The notes beneath the pieces are model-generated. The model did not search any database. It worked only from the letters and a program-made list of their open reading frames with translations, and was not told where the DNA came from. This document shows positions 45,250 through 57,230 of a stretch of 64,000 bases of DNA, piece by piece; within the stretch, counting starts at the first letter, position 1, and the number at the start of each line of letters is the position of its first letter. The translations under genes were made by a program, and so were the position numbers. Where the stretch lies: positions 15,235,501-15,299,500 of the forward strand of contig JAWQUS010000008.1 of assembly GCA_036365455.1 (NCBI GenBank), read 5' to 3'. The stretch comes from Macrosoma leucophasiata (lineage: Eukaryota > Arthropoda > Insecta > Lepidoptera > Hedylidae).

Positions 45250-47056
45250 TAGGTACCGTGCATCCAAATAATGGCGAAAGTTATTTCCTGCGGTTGTTAC
45301 TTCACATGGTCCAAGGCCCAACGTCTTTCGCTTTTCTGAGGACATTTGATGGCGTGGAGTCTTTCACTTACCGCGCAGCCTGCGTACCACGTCAACTTCT
45401 CGACGGTGACCAAAACTGAGATGACACCCTCGCAAAGGCGTCAGTGACGGAGAAGTATCGCCATCATCTGTCTGAAGATTTTCTACGAGCTTTGAGACAC
45501 GTGCTACTGAAGACGAAGTCGATGTAACTGATGAACGCATGCTGTACACCTGTCTTAGTTTACTTCAAGATGTGGTAATTTCCACCACCGATCGAACTAT
45601 CGAATATGGGTTACCAGCTCCCCAATCATCACCGCATCAAGACCGTAGAAATTGGGAGTATAACGCTGAGACAAATTACGATCCGGGCGAAATGACCATG
45701 TCGCTTTGTTCTCTTCAGAGCAAAACAAATTTATGATACCGTTCTTGAAAGCGTTGGGCAAGACCAGGGTAAAATATTTTTCTTGGATGCTCCTGGTGGA
45801 ACAGGAAACACATTTGTTACCACTGGCATACTTACAGACGTCAGGGGGCAAGGCAAAATTGCTATTGCTGTAGCGTCGTCGGGAAATTCTGCTAGACTGC
45901 TTCCGGATAACAAACAGCACATGCCATGTTTAAAATTCCCTTACATTTAGAGAGCGCCGAAACGACTGTTTTTAGTGTGTTATGTAACAGTGTTGTGCTC
46001 AAGGATTGCTCTCTGATTGTATGGGTTGAGTGTACGATGGCCAATAAAAGGCAGTTGAGGCCGTGGCAGAACCCTGCAGGACATCCCCAGGAACAAACTC
46101 TTGAGTGGGTGGTGTCACATAACAGGTGTTCACTGGCGATTTTCGACAAACGCTTCCCGTGGTGACCCGAAGATCGAGTGCTGACAAGGTGAATGCTTTG
46201 TTGAAACGATATTCATTGTGATCACGAGTTCGTACGCTGCGCTTGACCATTAAATATGAGGGCTCGGCTCGGCGACAATGCACGTGCTTAAGAATTTTCC
46301 GATGTCCTTCTAAGTCTTCGCGAAGGCACTCTACCAGAAGAGAGAGGTGAACAGGTGGTGCTAGCAGAGTCTCTCGGCAGAGATGTATCCAGCTTAGAAG
46401 AACTCATGCGCGGTGTCTACGGGGACATTAGTCGTATACCGCACCAGCAGAATACGACGTCTTGGGTGTGTGAGCGGGCTATGTTGACCCCCAAAAATTA
46501 ACAGGCTGCAGCAATTAATAGGAAATTAAGTAGTCTACACCTCCATAAATACTGTCGTCGAGCAAGATGACGTCATACATTATCCCATGGCCTTTCTGAA
46601 CTTCCTGCCAGCAAGCGAACTTCCATCGCATACCATTAGGCTGAAGGTAGGTGTCCCGATTATGCTTCTTCGGAACTTATCTCCTCCGAAGTTGTATAAC
46701 GGGACCCGCCTTAAAGCCATCTCGCTTCACTGACACACCATTGAGGAGGAAATTCTTACGGGTTGTGGTTGTGGCATTGGCGAGGCAGTATTTATACCAC
46801 ACATTCCCCTCATACCTCATAACTTCACGTTCCAGTTCAAGCGCGTACAGTTGAATGTTTGCTTCGCGATGACCATCAATAAGTCGCAGGGGCAGACACT
46901 GAGGCCAGCGGGTGTCAACCTCCGGACGAGTTGCTTCTCACACGGGCAACTGTACGTCGCTAGCTACCGCGTCGCCAGTCCTGGCTCTCTTTACATTTTG
47001 GCTACCGGCAGAATAACTACCAACGTAGTTTATAAGAAAGTGTTGTAAGGTTTGAT
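45250..47056 (+). pseudogene. Helitron helicase (PIF1-like), decayed
   Basis: Several frames together encode a PIF1-type helicase: PNNGESYFLRLLLH (about 45267), the Walker A region DAPGGTGNTF (about 45788), the Walker B region SLIVWVECTMANK, LKVGVPIMLLRN-type sequence, and FAMTINKSQGQTLRP then SFSHGQLY-like sequence up to a stop at 47046-47048. Two catalytic positions are lost: the Walker A Lys is Asn and the Walker B Asp is Val. There are multiple frame changes. A Rep nuclease domain was not found upstream. The matching 3' end of the element is displaced to 48608-48869. Confidence 0.8.
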
Positions 47057-47233
47057 ACCGCCAGCACCACTAACGCCACCAACACCACCACCAGAGTCAC
47101 CAACAACACCTATGCCACCAACGACACCAACGCCACCACCACCACCACCACCACCACCACCACCACTACAAACACCATCAATGCCACCAACACCACTAAC
47201 GCCACCACCACCACCACCATCGCCATCATCATA
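47057..47233 (+). repeat. imperfect CCA/ACC trinucleotide satellite
   Basis: Repeated CCACCA and ACGCCACCA units. The proline-rich and glycine-rich open frames on the two strands are by-products of this composition. Confidence 0.85.
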
Positions 47234-47409
47234 ATCACATCCGAAAGACGTCCATCCGTCTCCGCTGGACAAAGCCTTTCCTGAAGATGCTCCTAAATGT
47301 GAAGTGCGTCATAAGGAAAGAATACGCCATAATTGCCACGCTTGGCATGCTGAATGGTGATCATAGCGGATATTGTTTTATGCCGAAACGCTGCTATGCG
47401 GTATGCTTA

Positions 47410-47806
47410 ATGTTACTATGGCCAAGTGCGAGTCGAACTCGTGCACGAAGGGTACCGTACAAAAAATGCCATAAAAAATCGTGTGTTGGAAGGTAGTATA
47501 CAACATAAGACCTAAAAATTCTGTGAAAATTTTAAGTGTATACTTGATACCGTTATTGATATCGAGCAAAAAATATACGAAAAAAAACACGTTTATTGTA
47601 CCCCTTGGACCCCTTGATATTTTCATTTTCTTATTTTTAGTATTCAATTTTGTCGCTATAGCGGTAACAGAAATACATAATTTTTGAAAATGTTAGCTTT
47701 CTAGCTATAACTGTTTATGAGATACAGCCTGGGGACAGACAGACAGGCAGACAGCGGAGGATGAGTAATAGAGTCCGTTTTTACCTTTTAGATACGGAAC
47801 CCTAAA
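47410..47806 (+). repeat. dispersed repeat with AAGTGCGAGTCGAACTCGTG start
   Basis: Begins GGCCAAGTGCGAGTCGAACT and ends GATACGGAACCCTAAAA, with GACAGACAGACAGGCAGACA inside. This matches a repeat type I remember as widespread in moths. No coding capacity. Confidence 0.5.
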
Positions 47807-47874
47807 AAAGATAGATTCAGAATAGTTTAAAAATATTCGATATGATTCTTTAAATTGTCGTAACATTTTTATTT

Positions 47875-48163
47875 CTGAACCGATTGACGTGAAACAAACA
47901 ATAAATGTTAAGTAAAACTTACCACAATATATTAGTAAAGCTAAAAAACGGATAAGCCATTTCTGAAATTAGCGTGCACAAACACACAAACAAACATACA
48001 TTTTTCCGGGATGAAAAAATAAAATATACCAAGTTTCATCGTAATCGGACCGGTAGATTTTGTGTGATGCTTGAACAAACAGATAGACAGACAGACAAAA
48101 AATTTTCTAATCACATATTTGTGTATATCTATCGATCGATCGGTATCGATCTAGTAACATCCG
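47875..48163 (+). repeat. dispersed repeat, inverse copy at 52196-52330
   Basis: AAGTTTCATCGTAATCGGAC, CGGTAGATTTTGTGTGATGC and TCTAATCACATATTTGTG recur inverted at 52196-52330. Confidence 0.55.
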
Positions 48164-48233
48164 CTGGTATTTTATTTTTTCAATATTTTCAATGTACAGA
48201 AATTGAACTTCTACAGTTTTATTATAAGTATAG

Positions 48234-48553
48234 ATTATATACTACCTATTATTTATATGTGTTATTTACTAATAGGATTGAAGTCGGTGCCAAGCCAAAA
48301 TCATTAAAGTAGGCATTTCATTGTAATAAAACGTAACTTCATGCCTGTAATCCCCGAAGGGGTAGGCAGAGGTAAATGCATGCATTCAAGCCTACATGCA
48401 AACACCCACGATTCGCCGGTTACGTTTTTTTCATTGTATTAATTTGCTCGTATTTATATTTAAGTGATTAAAATATAATTATTTGTTTAAGGCTTGGCAG
48501 CGACTTCAATCCTATTAGTAAATAACACATATAAATAATAGGTAGTATATAAT
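48234..48553. repeat. inverted repeat, 63-bp arms around a 194-bp loop
   Basis: Arm 48234-48296 (ATTATATACTACCTATTATT to GTGCCAAGCC) has its inverse at 48491-48553 with a single mismatch. The loop holds a CCCCGAAGGGGTAGGCAGAG motif that also occurs at 52700. Confidence 0.88.
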
Positions 48554-48607
48554 TAATATTCAATCTGTATTATTTTTTACTTTTTAGATTTGAAGTCGGT
48601 TTTTCTT

Positions 48608-48869
48608 AACGTAGTTATTTTTATTACTCTTTTGTGTCCGGGAATATATTCCTGCCTTATTTTATCTATTTTTTTCTGTCACATCTTATGACTGAACTCA
48701 GCAGGATTCCCATATTCCCTTCACTTGCTTCGCTTGCAAAGAGACTTATACTTTTAATTTAATGCTATTTTAAAAGTTGTTTACTTATAATGCTAAAGCG
48801 ACACTGACATCTTAGGTATGCTTGGTGCTGTAGAGCCTTCACGCAGACGACGTTCCGGGCAGCAGCTAG
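48608..48869 (+). mobile_element. Helitron 3' end separated from its helicase
   Basis: TGTGTCCGGGAATATATTCC through GACGACGTTCCGGGCAGCAG and CTAG, then T, matches the sequence that directly follows the helicase stop in the other copy (61110-61350, inverse). The 1.55 kb between 47057 and 48607 therefore looks inserted. Confidence 0.75.
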
Positions 48870-49307
48870 TATACAATATTTATATTCGGCGGCGATAACT
48901 ACTCAACAGGGGGTACGCAAGGTATCTCCCATATCCCATATCTAAATGTGACGTGCTCAAAGAATTCCCGAGATCCCCTCCTAAAACGCCTACTAACAAT
49001 CATCTAAATAAAAATCAAAGATCTAATTGCGAATTTATAAAAATAAAGATATCATTCCGAGAGTACCAAAAGTAGACGTAGGACGGATCTAAATGTGAGT
49101 TCTCATTAACCTCTGGTATATTATTGTATAGTCTCTGCCTATGGATAGGTCTATTGTTATATTTCTTATTGAATTTGAAACATTGTTATTTAAATAACAA
49201 TAAATAACTCTAGATGTATTGTTATTCACCTTAACTTGTACCACTTTTATTATTTTTTTATGTTTCTAGTGACCACTATATTTAAAGTTCGCTTAGATTT
49301 CCAGAAG
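48870..49307. other. AT-rich non-coding stretch
   Basis: Nothing recognised. Confidence 0.4.
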
Positions 49308-49540
49308 CAAACCAAGGTGCCGATTAAACATGCAGTTAACATATACGTTAAGTGATGCCTGCAGCATATAGACATCTACACAAAAACAACAACTTCAAAA
49401 TGCAGATGCCACCAATGAGACCTTAGTTGTTATATCTCTGTGATAGTTATTACGAGGCCGTACATTACTATCTAACCAGAACACGATAGTGCTGAATCTG
49501 CTACGCCCTCGAGCTCTTATACTGGAACTCTACCACCAGT
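49308..49540 (-). mobile_element. diverged SINE-like family S1
   Basis: Tail side AACATGCAGTTAACA, head side ACTCTACCACCAGT; central parts shortened. Confidence 0.5.
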
Positions 49541-49603
49541 CAAAAAAGAGAATCCTACTACATGACAAAATGTAGTAAGTGTGCAGTATTTTTATTTTAT
49601 TAT

Positions 49604-49870
49604 TAGCTGACCCGGCAAACTTCGTATTGCCTCACAATGAAATTTGATAGATAAGAAAAGTTTGATAGATACGGACTATTTCTATGGGAAAATAAAATGT
49701 GGTTTTTACTTATTTCCCTTCAACTTCTTCATATTTTCTTACCTTTTAAACCTTCCCTTGACTTCCAAAAATTATTCAAAACCAAAATAACCCGTATCGT
49801 TCGTCCAGCGGTTCTCGAGTTTTAGCGAGACTAACGAACAGCAATTGATTTTTATATATACTCGTATAGA
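49604..49870 (-). mobile_element. non-autonomous Helitron-like element
   Basis: Read on the minus strand it ends GGCAATACGAAGTTTGCCGG then GTCAGCTAAT, like 9432-9625. The other side, GACTAACGAACAGCAATTGA, recurs at 50692-50722 (inverse) and 54088-54110. Confidence 0.45.
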
Positions 49871-50199
49871 TAAAAGATAGATAGGAAGCACAACATACGG
49901 ATCACATTAATTTTGAAAAAAAAAAAAACAAATTTTCTACTGACAAACCTTTCTACTGATCACCCTGAAAATTCTGAATCTGTAGGGCTTACACAAAGTT
50001 ATAAACCCTACAGGTTCTTTGACTTCCTTCACTTATGTATTATATATTCTTGCGCACAAAAATATCTAACACAATTCATATCCTCCACAATAGTAGGTAT
50101 ACATCTACATTGATCCACCTGTGTATTTGTGTAATTAGGATTGTTTGTATTTAAATTAATATAGTTAATACAGTAGTAAAACGCGGATAGTTTTTTAAT

Positions 50200-50343
50200 G
50201 TATGGCCCCGTAATAACTATCACAGAGACATAACATCTTAGGTCACAGGGGTGGCAAAGCATCTGCATTTTGACCTCTGTTTTTATGTGTAGAAGTCTGC
50301 AGTTATCACTTCAATGTGAGCCGCATGCTTGTTTGCCACCTTC
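50200..50343 (+). mobile_element. 3' part of SINE-like family S1
   Basis: GTATGGCCCCGTAATAACTA through GCATGCTTGTTTGCCACC. 5' part absent. Confidence 0.5.
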
Positions 50344-51061
50344 CTTACCAAAGATATTAGAGGAAGTAGATTGCTAATACGCACCAGCCGCTGAGCGTCC
50401 CGCGCTCGCTCACGCGTCAAGAATCATCCGTCTAGGCGTGGGAGAAACGTCTCACCTTTGTGATTGGAACATTAGCATCTGAAACACTAAATTGTTTCGA
50501 ATCGGCCTATAAAAGCAAAATAATGCAAACGAAAAACGTTGGTGGCATTAGTGGTTAAAAATGCACAAGGATAATATTACATTTTTCACTTCTGCCGGCT
50601 CTTACGGAGTGCATATATTATGTCATTGTATAGATGTATATTTTATCTTTCATTTTCTTTTCTTTACAAAACTTTATAATAATCTATGTATATAAAAATC
50701 AATTGCTGTTCGTTAGTCTCGCCAGAGAAAATGTAATAATACTACGTATAGAATGGACACTTCGACGTCCCGCCTGTTTGCCGCGCTTCATCCAATCTCT
50801 TCCCCTCTTATGGGCGACGGTTGGTACTCTACAGCGAGGTTGCGAGCGGCCTAGTTTTGATTAATTTGTAATCGAATATTTTATTTATTAACATTAAGAT
50901 GGTGCTTTATTGTGCAGTGTATGGCTGTATGTCAACAAGTCGTGACAAAAAAAGATAATTTTTCAATTTCCCGAAGGAAAAAATACCTAAGGTAAAATAA
51001 TTATGTTCACAATTACAAAACTTTTTTATTTAACTAAAAACTTTTTTTAAATTATAATTTC
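50344..51061. other. non-coding stretch
   Basis: Holds only a short Helitron-like fragment at 50680-50725. No gene supported. Confidence 0.4.
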
Positions 51062-52195
51062 TCACCTTTACGCTATGTGATTGCATTGCATTAGTACTAA
51101 AAGTTGGCATGGTTTCAGTAGGTATATATATTGAATTGAAGTGACTTGTCGACGTAATGAGTAGGTAGTGATTTTTACGAACCTTATACAAAGGTTTTGC
51201 AAACGCTCAAGTTTATTTAGCTGCTCTTGGGTTAGATCGAGATAACATATGTCAGCATAATCTAAAATGGGAAACAGGATTGATCGAACAAGCGTAACCT
51301 TAGTGGCAATAGGTAAGAAATTACATAACCTTCTTAGGGAACCTACAGCAGCAAACATCTTCCTACTCACCTCACTAATCTGAGGAACCCAAGTCAGAGA
51401 ACTATCCATGATTACACCCAGGTTTTTCACGGTCATAGAATATTTAATAAAATTACATCTAATGATATAGTTGGTAGTGTATCAAAGTCAATTTTACGAA
51501 TCAACCGAGAGCTGCCTATTATAATGGCCTGACTTTTTGCCGGATTAACCTGAAGGCCATAAGCTTTACCCCAATCTGATATTTTCTTTAAATTATTGTT
51601 CATATTATGTATGGCTTCAGGAAGATTATCAAGACTAGATTGTAAGTAAAGTTGTAAATCATCTGCATATAAGTGGTAGAGAGAAGTCAAATGATTACTG
51701 ATGGAATTAATGAAAATAGAGAAGAGGAAAGGAGACAACACGCCACCTTGTGGGACGCCAGCAGCGACATCACACGACGTGGAGAGTTCATCTTGCACAC
51801 GGACACGCTGCCGACGTCCAAACAAGTAACTAGAAAACCAATCAATCACCATCGGAGATATGTTAAGAGAACGAAGTATTGCGAGCATGATGTCAAAATC
51901 GACCGTATTAAATGCGTTACTGAAGTCTAGGAGAGTTAAAATTGTTACCTGCCGATTCTCCATACCATCCCGAATATCTTCAGTTATTTTAACTAGGGCA
52001 GTGGACGTGCTATGGCCAGGTCGGAAACCGGATTGAGAAGAATTTAATAAGTTGTGTTTGGTTAGAAACATATTAAGTTGCTGGTGGACAAGACGCTCGA
52101 GGACTTTAGATAGGAATGGGAGAACGGAAATAGGACGATAATCATGAAAGGACTTGGGATTAGGTTTTTTGGGTATAGGAATGAAGGGGATGTCA
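51062..52195 (-). pseudogene. jockey/CR1-type LINE reverse transcriptase, truncated
   Basis: Reverse transcriptase copies the element's RNA at the target site. The minus strand reads RPISVLPFLSKVLERLVHQQ (partly in another frame), then SGFRPGHSTSTALVK, LDFSNAFNTVD, GVPQGGVLSPFLFSIFIN, the catalytic box YADD (in HLYADDLQLY), LQVNPAKSQAI, and in a further frame KNLGVIMDSSLTW and PILDYADICYLDL. Breaks occur near 51433 (between the two main frames) and near 52070. The endonuclease domain is missing and the 5' end stops at a repeat junction at 52195. Most core motifs are intact, so it is fairly young. Clade assignment by eye. Confidence 0.85.
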
Positions 52196-52330
52196 CTAGA
52201 TTGATACCGAACACAAATATGTGATTAGAAATTTTTTTGTTTGTCTGTCTGTCTGTTTGTTCAAGCATCACACAAAATCTACCGGTCCGATTACGACGAA
52301 ACTTGGTATAATTATACTTTAACGTTTGGC
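52196..52330 (-). repeat. inverse copy of the repeat at 47875-48163
   Basis: AAATATGTGATTAGAAATTT, CAAGCATCACACAAAATCTA and CCGGTCCGATTACGACGAAA match. It abuts the LINE fragment. Confidence 0.55.
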
Positions 52331-52359
52331 GCACAACGTTTGGAGCATTCCACAATTTG

Positions 52360-53066
52360 CAAGGTACAAAGTTAAAACTTGGTACGCGAACTCTTTGAGC
52401 CTAACAAACAATACGTACATCTTTTTTTTTTTTAATTTTCTCCCATCCCCTTATAAGACGGAGTGAAAATTGTATTGGGATTTCCGCAGTGTTCAAGGTG
52501 GAAAGTCAAAAATTGGTATGCGGACTGATTGTTACTAAAAAAAAAAACAGCATTTACTTAAATTTTTTATTTAAGATATCTGCCTACCTACCTAAAATAG
52601 CGGGTGCAGGTTTGAAGGAGCATGCCACAATTTTCAAGGCATAGAATTAAAACTTGGCATACTGAATCTTTGAAATGTAACGTAACTTCACGCCTGTAAT
52701 CCCGAAGGGGTTGGCAGAAGTAAAGGCAATCATAATGCTTGCAAACCTGTTGACATCTCCGGACACATTACCAAACTTCGAGGTACTGAGAAATTTCCAG
52801 AAAATGGAAAAATCCCAATAGAACCAGATATAAAGGACTGCCAAAAATTGTTATGTAGACTATTTGTCACTAAAAAAAAAAACAAGATAAAGTTAAAAAA
52901 TATTTATACAGAATTTTCTCATTTTTAGAATATATGAAAATAGAAAGGTATATTTAAAGGTTTTGGATAACAATTGGAACTTAATTGGGACATTTGCGCG
53001 GGATCGTAAAATTTGAATTATTTATAAAACGAAATCCACGTGGGCGAAGCCGCGGGCAACAGCTAG
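52360..53066 (+). mobile_element. Helitron-like non-autonomous element, 3' end at 53066
   Basis: The end GAAGCCGCGGGCAACAGCTAG followed by T is the same as at 44727. The 5' limit is uncertain. The interior has repeated AAAACTTGG and CCACAATT blocks and a CTGTAATCCCGAAGGGG motif at 52694. Confidence 0.4.
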
Positions 53067-53104
53067 TACTCAATAAAATTCACAGGCCTGTGAATTTTCC
53101 AAGT

Positions 53105-53475
53105 ACACTTGTGGAGTTTTTGGCGGGAACCTTGAAAGTGGCGTGTGGTGCTCTTATTTTATTTCATTTTCTTGGTGTATTTTTAAGTTATATTGAATAA
53201 AGTTGGTGGCATTTTGTTTGATATAGGTTTATTACAGTGCCCGTGTATAGTGAAATAGAATAACAGTGCGAAAACACGACCTTTCAGGTTACCTCCAAAA
53301 CTTCATTGTAAATGTTCTGGTAAAGTAGCCATCGCTTTACTCGAATAACTTGACTGTCATACCTTATGAATAATTGACTGACTATATTGTACTAACTTTT
53401 ACGCTGCTTAAATAAATACGAAATATCGTTTTACTTGACACTGGCAATATGCGTAATAGCGATGCCATAATTTAA
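53105..53475 (+). repeat. dispersed repeat also found in the tandem-duplicated region
   Basis: TTTGGCGGGAACCTTGAAAG through TCGCTTTACTCGAATAACTT matches 18640-18900. Its distal part, ACGAAATATCGTTTTACTTG, matches 17374-17440 inverted. Confidence 0.55.
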
Positions 53476-54534
53476 AAAAAAAAAAAGTACACTTGTCCTT
53501 ATCGAAATTTGAAAACGCCAGTCAATTTTGTTTTCAAACCACATGACTTTTGCATATACAATATCAAATTTTTCTTTAATTTTTTTCTTTTATTTCTAAG
53601 GTTTACTCGCTTGTAATACCTATTACGAAAAATTTGATCGTATAAAAATTTCAAGCTTAAAGCGAGAAGTTATTTTTATTTTTCTACACTTAGGTACAAA
53701 AATATAGGGGTTTATGACGTGTAGGACTATTGTACGAAAACCTTCGGCTAGACATGACAAGCGATGGTTTTCGTACTTTTAATATTTCTAGCCTTACCGT
53801 TATAAGGTTCACTAGCTCGTTAGAGGGTTCACTATCTCTTAGACCATATGTTCTTTTTATATTAAATGTTAATTTCTTCTCAGAATTTTCTAGGGTGTTT
53901 AGACCTGTATATTTGCAATCGATAAGTTCCCCCCCCCCCCCGCAAGCACTGAAGTTGATCAATCGACCGAAGCTTACCAATTGCATAAAAATTTGAACAA
54001 TTGTTGACACTTCCCGGACTTCCAAGAATATTAAAATTTTAAAAGAAGATTATCCAGATTAGTTCAGTTACTCTCGAGTTTTAGCGCGACTAACGAACAG
54101 CAATTGATTTTCATAGAAATAGATTGCAATTTTATTCTTCCCAATGACTTATTCCTAGCGCTTTATAGGTATATACTACATAGAGGTATTGCGTTGCGAT
54201 CTACTGATATAATCAATAGGTTAGTAGCACATGAATTTTATCAACTCTATTAGAAATTTAATAAACAACGTTGTACAACGCAACCAAAACGCAAAATGCG
54301 TAGCAGGAAACCAACTACATTTTGTAACAAAACCCACACAAAAAACTCTATTTGTCAAGTGAAGCTCAGCAAATGTCGAAAACGAAAACAAGTAAACTTA
54401 TCTAAACAACGAAAACAAAAAGTTTTTCACTCAACACAAAATCAGCACGTGCTCGGTAAGATTCACGTTGCCCAAAGTACGATTTATTTTGGTAAACGGC
54501 AAATGAACAAATACCTACATAGTACCTATTTTTT
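53476..54534. other. AT-rich non-coding stretch
   Basis: Contains a run of 13 C (53929-53941). The overlapping open frames at 53690-54025 on both strands have no domain. Confidence 0.4.
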
Positions 54535-54721
54535 TATGTAATGGAAGTGGTAAACAATCATGCAATTCACATTGATGTTAAGTGATGACTGCAGCCTATA
54601 GACACCCACACAAAGACCAAGGTCAAAATGCAGATGCGTTACCACTCCTGAGGCCTAAGGTGTTATGCCTCTGTGTCGGAAATTACAGAGCCGTACATTA
54701 CCACCTGACCGGAACACGATA
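54535..54721 (-). mobile_element. 3' part of SINE-like family S1
   Basis: TATGTAATGGAAGTGGTAAA through ACCACCTGACCGGAACACGA; the head is missing (5' truncation). Confidence 0.55.
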
Positions 54722-54800
54722 ATTGTTTTTATATTATTTCGCATTAACACATGCTTGTGAAATATATTTTATTTTTAAAGAAAAATGGAAAGAAAAATTT

Positions 54801-54875
54801 GACTTCAGGCGAGACTCGAACTCGCGACCTACTGGGAATCTAGTCCAGCCGCTCTTCCAATTGAGCTACTGAAGC
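54801..54875 (-). tRNA. tRNA-like sequence, probably a pseudogene or SINE-derived
   Basis: On the minus strand GCTTCAG pairs with CTGAAGT (7-bp acceptor, one G-T). TAGCTCAATTGGAAGAGC fits the D arm and box A, and GCGAG-TTCGAGT-CTCGC is a perfect T arm with box B. The anticodon stem GCTGG/CCAGT leaves a loop of 9 bases, not 7, so no anticodon can be assigned safely. There is no long variable arm. This suggests a decayed or repeat-derived copy, not a working tRNA. Confidence 0.45.
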
Positions 54876-54879
54876 CCTG

Positions 54880-55693
54880 CCCGATTTGTCAAATCTTTCC
54901 TTCACATCTATTGCATTGCTTTATGGTTACTGTGTACGGAACCCTATAACACTGCGCGTGGCCCGATACGCACTTGACCAGTTTTTAAACTACGCGAATA
55001 CTATGAACCGAGTATGAAGAAATTTAGGCTTTAGATGTAGATTCTGTTTAGGTATAATTCATAACAGCTCTGTAATAGGTATTATTGGTAGGTATAAATA
55101 AATATATAAATATATAATATTATCCTTACTAAAATAAATGTAATAATCTAATCGAGTAAATATTCACAAATAAATGTTTATGACAAAACATACTGTATGT
55201 GATTTTATTAATTTAATTAAATTTTTACAATACACCTATCGCTGTTCCTACGATTTACAATCAAAGCCGTGGGAATGGAGCCCTCGTCCGCGCAAATCGC
55301 CCTCCGCCTGCCAAAAGTATAAATCCTAGACGTAGGGGAGACATTTCTCACGACTCACACCTGCATTATACCGCGCCCTCCGCCTTTGCTCAATAATAAT
55401 ATTCAATTGACCAAGCATTTATTGCAGCACAAGGGTTGAAATTTTATGCTTATCCGCAGATATTTATGTGTACGGTGTGTATGCTTAGTATTATTTTAAT
55501 TCAAACGAAAATAATGAAGGTAAACATACTTAATTATCCTCTGCATTAACTTATGCAATGTGAACAAAGTGATTGTACAGTACAAGTACAAGTACATATT
55601 TTTAATTAGGTATATAAAGCATTAAATATTTCATTAAATTTTTCTTTAATTAATTATTAGCCTTTACCTACTTCCCCTCCACGAAAGAAATTA
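54880..55693. other. AT-rich non-coding stretch
   Basis: Nothing recognised, apart from a MITE-like GGAACCCTATAAC tail near 54940. Confidence 0.4.
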
Positions 55694-57230
55694 ATGGATC
55701 GACATCTAAACCCGGCCCAGAGAATATACAATATGTACCTATGTAGGTACTACCTAATATTCTCTACAATAGTCTTAGACCTACAATTATCTACAATAGT
55801 CTTAGATTGGTTTTCAGCATACCTCAGGAACAGACAACAAGCAGTTCGTCTAAATAAAAATCTGTCAGACTGGAGGGATTTGAAGACAGAGTGGTATAGT
55901 ATCACCTATGCTGTTCACCATTTTTATTAACACATTATGTTACCAAATTGACTGCTCCTACCACTTTTATGCTGACGACTTGCAAATATACGGCCAATCT
56001 AACATTAGTAATATTAGCAAGTGTATTACCAAAATTAACACTAACTTACAAATGATAAGCATGTGGTCTCATAAATTCGGCATTAAAGTTAATCCTAACA
56101 AGTGTCAGGCGATTGTAGTTGGCAGTCAAAAGCAGCTTGCCAAATTAGATCTCAGTTCTGTTGCACCTGTCACTTTTGAGGGTTAGAAAATTACATTTCG
56201 CCCATCTGTTAAGGACCTAGGACTGCATATAGATGCCACTCTCAGTTGGAACGTGCAAGTCACTGAAGTTTGTCGAGCTGCCTACGCGTCATTAAGTTCA
56301 CTGAATAGATTGAGAAATTTCCTACCCATACCGTTGAAAATTCGACTTGTACAGGCACTAATTTTTCCTATAATAGATTATGCTGATGCGTGTTATCTGG
56401 ACTTAAATGGGACTGGTCTTGATAAACTAGACCGAGTAGTTAATAATGCAATCCGGTTCATCTTCGGTCTTCGTAAATTTGACCATGTGTCCGCTTTCCG
56501 TACTGAACTTAAATGGCTAACCATCCGCCAACGTAGACAATCCAGAATTCTGTGTCAACTTTTTCCAATTCTTTTTGACGTTTCCTCTCCTACTTATTTA
56601 AAAAATAATTTCCAATATCTCTGCTCTTCTCACTCATTACATCATCGCTCTAATGAATCTCTCACTCTTTCTATACCCCTTCATAGACCTGGTTTCGTTG
56701 CTAACTCTTTTACTGTTCAAGCAGCTGGATTGTGGAATGCGCTGCCAGATGTCCTCCAAAGATCTTGTTCGAGACTAACGTTTAAAAACAATTTAAAGAA
56801 ACATCTTTTAAGATAATTATACGAGTATGTGTGTGAATCCTAAGTGGGAATCCTTATCGGAAATCATCATCCAAATTGTTTATTTATTTATGTGTAAGTA
56901 TATTTTACTATATAATAATATGTATGTTTATAAATTATGTGTAGCTACAAATATATGTATATTATTGTATTTGTGTTCATATTATGTAGTTATTTATAGT
57001 TATGTTTATGTATTAATTACTATATATGTATATATAGTATTGTGTATTTTCTAATAAGTAATTTTTTTGTTTTTATAGTCTCTCCGTATTTAACTGTTGT
57101 GTCGCTCAGATAGCTCTCTAGACTCCCGATGGTTAACTGGAAAAGAGCGCTTTTAGCGTTAAGTTCGCCATTTGTCAATATGTTTAATATTGTGGCAATA
57201 AAAAATTAAATAAAAATAAATAAATAAATA
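55694..57230 (+). pseudogene. jockey/CR1-type LINE, 5'-truncated with 3' UTR
   Basis: A relative of the element at 51062-52195, on the other strand. It reads VLDWFSAYLRNRQQAVRL, then after a frame change IFINTLC and HFYADDLQIY (catalytic box YADD), FGIKVNPNKCQAIVVG, a stop at 56184-56186, KDLGLHIDATLSWN, FPIIDYADACYLDLNG, and a complete C-terminal region (WLTIRQRRQSRILCQLFP to FKNNLKKHLLR) ending at a stop at about 56816. A 3' UTR with GTGGCAATAAAAAATTAAAT and an AAATA-repeat tail ends near 57230. The endonuclease and first half of the reverse transcriptase are missing, and there are at least two breaks. Confidence 0.85.

Noticed and set aside
47030..47272. Glycine-rich and proline-rich frames
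   Set aside because: Produced by the trinucleotide satellite on both strands.
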